From assembly GCF_900116645.1 (NCBI RefSeq), contig NZ_FPBO01000013.1:1-64000 (forward strand): 64,000 bases of DNA. The letters run 5' to 3'. The position numbers and the translations under genes are program-made. The notes below the pieces were generated by a model that saw only the letters and a program-made list of their open reading frames with translations, did not search any database and was not told the origin of the DNA. Source of the DNA: Pseudoduganella namucuonensis (lineage in GTDB: Bacteria; Pseudomonadota; Gammaproteobacteria; Burkholderiales; Burkholderiaceae_D). Each line of letters begins with the position of its first letter. Position 1 is the first letter of the stretch. Of this stretch, positions 61,551-64,000 are shown piece by piece.

Positions 61551-62048
61551 ATGACTTCAACAATTGAACCCACCGCCGCGCTGACCGGGCTGGCGCCGGT
61601 GATCGACGTCCGCACCCGCATCCTGATCCTGGGCAGCTTCCCCGGCGCCGCCTCGCTGGCGGCGCAGCAATACTACGCGCACCCGCGCAACGCGCTGTGG
61701 CCCATCCTGTCGGCGTTGACGGGGGAGGACCTGGCCGGGCTGCCCTACGCCGAGCGCCTGCCGCGCCTGCTGGCGCAGGGCTTCGGCCTGTGGGACGTGC
61801 TGGGTGCCTGTGAGCGCGAAGGCAGTCTCGACTCCGCCATCCGCAAACCCGCCGCCAACGACTTCGCCCGCTTGCGCCATTTGTGCCCGCTGCTGGAGAC
61901 GGTCGGTTTCAACGGGCAGACTTCCGGCAAGTTCGCGCCGGCGTTCGCCGCCGCTGGCTACCGGACGCTGGTGCTGCCATCGACGTCTCCTGCCCATGCC
62001 TCGCTTACATTGGCACAGAAGCTGGATCAATGGAGAAACCTGCTTTAG
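61551..62048 (+). CDS. DNA-deoxyinosine glycosylase (UDG family 6)
   Basis: 165 residues, cytoplasmic. LGSFPGAASLAAQQYYAHPRN is the family 6 active-site motif, followed by FGLWDVLGACEREGSLDSAI and C-terminal VLPSTSPAHASLT. It excises hypoxanthine (and weakly uracil) from DNA. Monocistronic; ATG at 61551, with no strong ribosome site evident. Confidence 0.88.
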   Translation: MTSTIEPTAALTGLAPVIDVRTRILILGSFPGAASLAAQQYYAHPRNALWPILSALTGEDLAGLPYAERLPRLLAQGFGLWDVLGACEREGSLDSAIRKPAANDFARLRHLCPLLETVGFNGQTSGKFAPAFAAAGYRTLVLPSTSPAHASLTLAQKLDQWRNLL

Positions 62049-62182
62049 TCGGCGGGCGCGCCCGGCAATGGCAAGAGTACCCCGAAGCTTGGTTGCGCCA
62101 CGTTCTGACGCATATCGCCGATCAAATTTCCACAGCGCTCAAGACGTCACTGAGCGGACGCTTATCTATCAAGACGCTAGCG

Positions 62183-63193
62183 CTATTCATCACACTTAAC
62201 GGGTGGTGGAAAATTCAATTCACCCGAAGGCGACTTGACTGCAATCAAAAACTTGCCATCTCCTAGCGGCGCCAATTTGGAACCTGTTTTGAGCTTGCAT
62301 TCGGTCCCGTGGTACATGTCCAATTCATACACCAATGAGGGAATTTGACGCGCAACCGCTGTCTCATACCAAGCCATCCCTTGTCGGCCGAAGGTAAACA
62401 AACCCAAGCCGACTAACGAAAAAAGAAATGTCTGAAAGAAAAGTGTCAATCTGGCGAATCGAACCTTGCTAAATTGCCATTCTCCGGCAAATAGCCAAGT
62501 CTGAATCTTGTCAATGTTAGGGAATGTGAACAGTGCCATGAAAAAGGACGAAAAAGCAATCCCAACGGCAGAGAGGAATGCGCCAGCCAGTGTGATCAGA
62601 AATGGAATCATCATGATCGCAACTAGCAAATTGGTGTGCGTAAAGTTTTTTGGTGTCACGTGAATGATGCCCGCAATTTTTTGACCTGCAAGCCCATATG
62701 CGATAGAAGAAGCACTTGCAAACCCAAGCGCGATGACACCCTTGCCTAGCACAGTTTCAGAAAGGATTCTGTACCACCGAAGTACATCCCGTGCTGCGAC
62801 GTATGCAATGAATAGCAGCGAAAGAACCAAGAATTCTTTCATCCATTGCCCGGTTCCAGTCATGAAAACTATCAGCATTATCATGAGCAATACGCTCACA
62901 CGAACGTAGAGCCTCTGTTCAATCGTCAATTCCGCAATAGCAGATCTGGCCCAGCGCAGTCGCTGCACGCGCTTTGCGGGTGATAGCAAAATGTATGGAA
63001 CCGAAACAAATATGATGAGCGCGATCAACGCAATGTGAAAGCGTAGCACCTCGCTCTTGGTCGGCGAAGGAATGAAGGCCGACATCAGCAATGATGCCGT
63101 CAGTACCAATGCCATTCCCTTGATGAAACCCCTCAGGAGGGGCATACGCGGGAGCAGCAACATGCGAACCACTTTTCGCTTGAATTTGTCCAA
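62183..63193 (-). CDS. Multi-pass membrane protein of unknown function, lower GC
   Basis: 336 residues from the TTG at 63193, chosen because GGAGAG lies 6 bases upstream; an ATG at 63268 would add 25 cysteine-rich residues. About seven membrane helices (ALVLTASLLMSAF, IALIALIIFVSVPYILL, VLLMIMLIVFMTG and so on), then a short C-terminal soluble tail (VYELDMYHGTECKLKTGS, with KFLIAVKSPSGE). I recognise no family. Base composition is well below the window average and codon use is mixed, consistent with recent acquisition. It stands alone. Confidence 0.7.
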   Translation of the reverse strand: MDKFKRKVVRMLLLPRMPLLRGFIKGMALVLTASLLMSAFIPSPTKSEVLRFHIALIALIIFVSVPYILLSPAKRVQRLRWARSAIAELTIEQRLYVRVSVLLMIMLIVFMTGTGQWMKEFLVLSLLFIAYVAARDVLRWYRILSETVLGKGVIALGFASASSIAYGLAGQKIAGIIHVTPKNFTHTNLLVAIMMIPFLITLAGAFLSAVGIAFSSFFMALFTFPNIDKIQTWLFAGEWQFSKVRFARLTLFFQTFLFSLVGLGLFTFGRQGMAWYETAVARQIPSLVYELDMYHGTECKLKTGSKLAPLGDGKFLIAVKSPSGELNFPPPVKCDE

Positions 63194-63317
63194 TTTTTTC
63201 TCTCCATTGATCGATTTGGCGATGCGGCAGCGCAGCTGAGAAAGGCCGCACTGCCAAGCGCAACCCATGGTGTTCAATATTGCGTGCAAGATCTTAGGTT
63301 AGGATTGTCTTGCTTCG

Positions 63318-63419
63318 TTAGACCTGCGGCAAGCTTTCGGCCACGCCTTTGGCACAGGCCGTACTCATGTCCATGCAGACCTGCTTGATCTCGGAGGCGC
63401 CGCCACTGCCATCCAGCAG
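63318..63419 (-). pseudogene. Transposase remnant, ISL3-like
   Basis: A 33-codon fragment ending at TAA 63318 reads SEIKQVCMDMSTACAKGVAE, close to the DMS-block of ISL3-family transposases. Nothing else of the element is recognisable on either side, and no terminal repeats are seen. It fills part of the 306-base gap between the membrane protein and the broken PIN gene; the rest of that gap shows no feature. Confidence 0.45.
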
Positions 63420-63499
63420 TCCTGCCTACAAGGCACCATATGCTGAGAAGTCGCGGCTGTGGCAGGCGCTACGTGGATATTGACTGACGCACATGGCCA

Positions 63500-63930
63500 T
63501 TAGCCGATCAGGCAAAGAGCGCGCGCCCCACCATGAACGGCGGTGGTGACGAGGCGGCGGTCAAGCGTTGCTAGCTGACCGCCATGGGTTTGCGCGAGCG
63601 CGAGCAGATAACTATCTGTAGTCTGCGACGAATTGAGCAGGCGAGTCGTGTCTACTTTTCCCTCGTCCAGAAGACTGATGTCATCGCTCCAAAATACATG
63701 CCCGTCGAGCGCGCGCATGGCCCGCAACAAGGGTGCCACAGCGGCCGGATTTCCCGGCGAGTTGGGATAGCTGGCGTGACCAATAATGCGTAATACGGCG
63801 TTCTCCGTGATGGGACAGGTGGTTCAGCCCCCATCCCGCTCCTCGCGAACCAGCGATGCGCAATGTCGTGCTGGACGTGGCCAGGGTCAATCAGTGCAAT
63901 CAGGACATTCACGTCAAGCAGGTATGTCAT
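63500..63930 (-). pseudogene. PIN-domain toxin (VapC-like), broken by frameshift
   Basis: The ATG at 63930 starts a typical VapC N-terminus (MTYLLDVNVLIALIDPGHVQ), which leaves frame after about 35 residues. The rest of the PIN domain continues in another frame to TAA 63500: TCPITENAVLRIIGHASYPN, FWSDDISLLD, then DSYLLALAQTHGGQLATLDRRL with the later acidic residues. In the second frame a TGA stands where the family has a Trp before TTCPIT. So both a frameshift and a stop near 63823-63833 disrupt it, unless there are sequencing errors. The start overlaps the antitoxin stop (ATGA). Confidence 0.72.
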
Positions 63931-64000
63931 CCCTGGAGCTCATCGCGTAATTTGTTTACCATTTCCAGTGTGACGGGCATGTTTCCCGTTTGCGTTGGGA
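63927..64000 (-). CDS. Antitoxin of the PIN toxin, C-terminal end (partial)
   Basis: The last 23 codons before TGA 63927 read MPVTLEMVNKLRDELQG after a short lead-in, and the stop overlaps the toxin ATG by 4 bases, the usual vapBC arrangement. The rest lies beyond the window, so the family cannot be fixed. Confidence 0.5.
   Translation of the reverse strand, partial: PTQTGNMPVTLEMVNKLRDELQG

Overview
The window is a high-GC chromosomal segment, very probably from a betaproteobacterium of the Oxalobacteraceae (Massilia/Duganella/Janthinobacterium group). This is inferred from the mix of genes: rho next to trxA and a zinc-free L31, a hut operon using the deiminase/deformylase route, MHYT and CheB-CheR hybrid kinases, orphan VgrG cargo and DUF5117-type metalloproteases. 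Genes are tightly packed, with many ATGA or TGATG overlaps. No rRNA operon, prophage or CRISPR array is visible.

Layout. (1) 1-3389: end of gmd, then rmd and two GT4 glycosyltransferases, a GDP-D-rhamnose polysaccharide module. (2) 3394-10697, minus strand: an MBOAT acyltransferase and AlgX/AlgJ-like partner, then a MHYT hybrid kinase with an HD-GYP response regulator. (3) 10778-18393, minus strand: proline iminopeptidase, then a type VI secretion cargo unit (VgrG, DUF4123 chaperone, DUF3304 lipoprotein, DUF2235 lipase) downstream of tRNA-Leu(CAA). (4) 18767-30165: KimA-like permease, acyltransferase, a manganese catalase/ZIP pair opposite a hemerythrin protein, a CheB-CheR-PAS-kinase-receiver giant with a second CheB, and a GNAT enzyme. 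(5) 30367-36906: three tandem paralogous small secreted proteins facing an FtsH-like AAA protease, a solute-binding protein, an ArnT-like GT39 protein and L31 type B. (6) 37143-44199, minus strand: rho, trxA, a response regulator and a hybrid kinase with a periplasmic NMT1-like sensor. (7) 44413-54901: histidine utilisation, with hutC on the minus strand, an ada/2OG-oxygenase pair between, then hutUHGFDI behind a promoter carrying a HutC-type operator. (8) 54973-62048: DUF5117-type metalloprotease, a one-polypeptide binding-protein/permease, GNAT, EamA exporter, Mpo1-like protein and a deoxyinosine glycosylase. (9) 62183-64000: a lower-GC tail with an unrecognised membrane protein, a transposase scrap and a broken PIN toxin with the end of its antitoxin.

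How the genes work together: the clearest pathway is His to urocanate (HutH), imidazolonepropionate (HutU), formiminoglutamate (HutI), formylglutamate (HutF) and Glu plus formate (HutG), controlled by HutC. Regions 1 and 2 together suggest surface polysaccharide assembly and O-acylation beside c-di-GMP-type signalling. The Mn-catalase/ZIP/hemerythrin group looks like oxidative-stress defence. The type VI unit looks like a self-contained lipase effector with chaperone and immunity protein.

The points most worth following up are the three-paralog secreted family beside the FtsH-like protease, a long-armed palindromic repeat family with one copy inside a coding region, and the type VI cargo unit. 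I saw no clear case of a wholly new multi-gene defence system.
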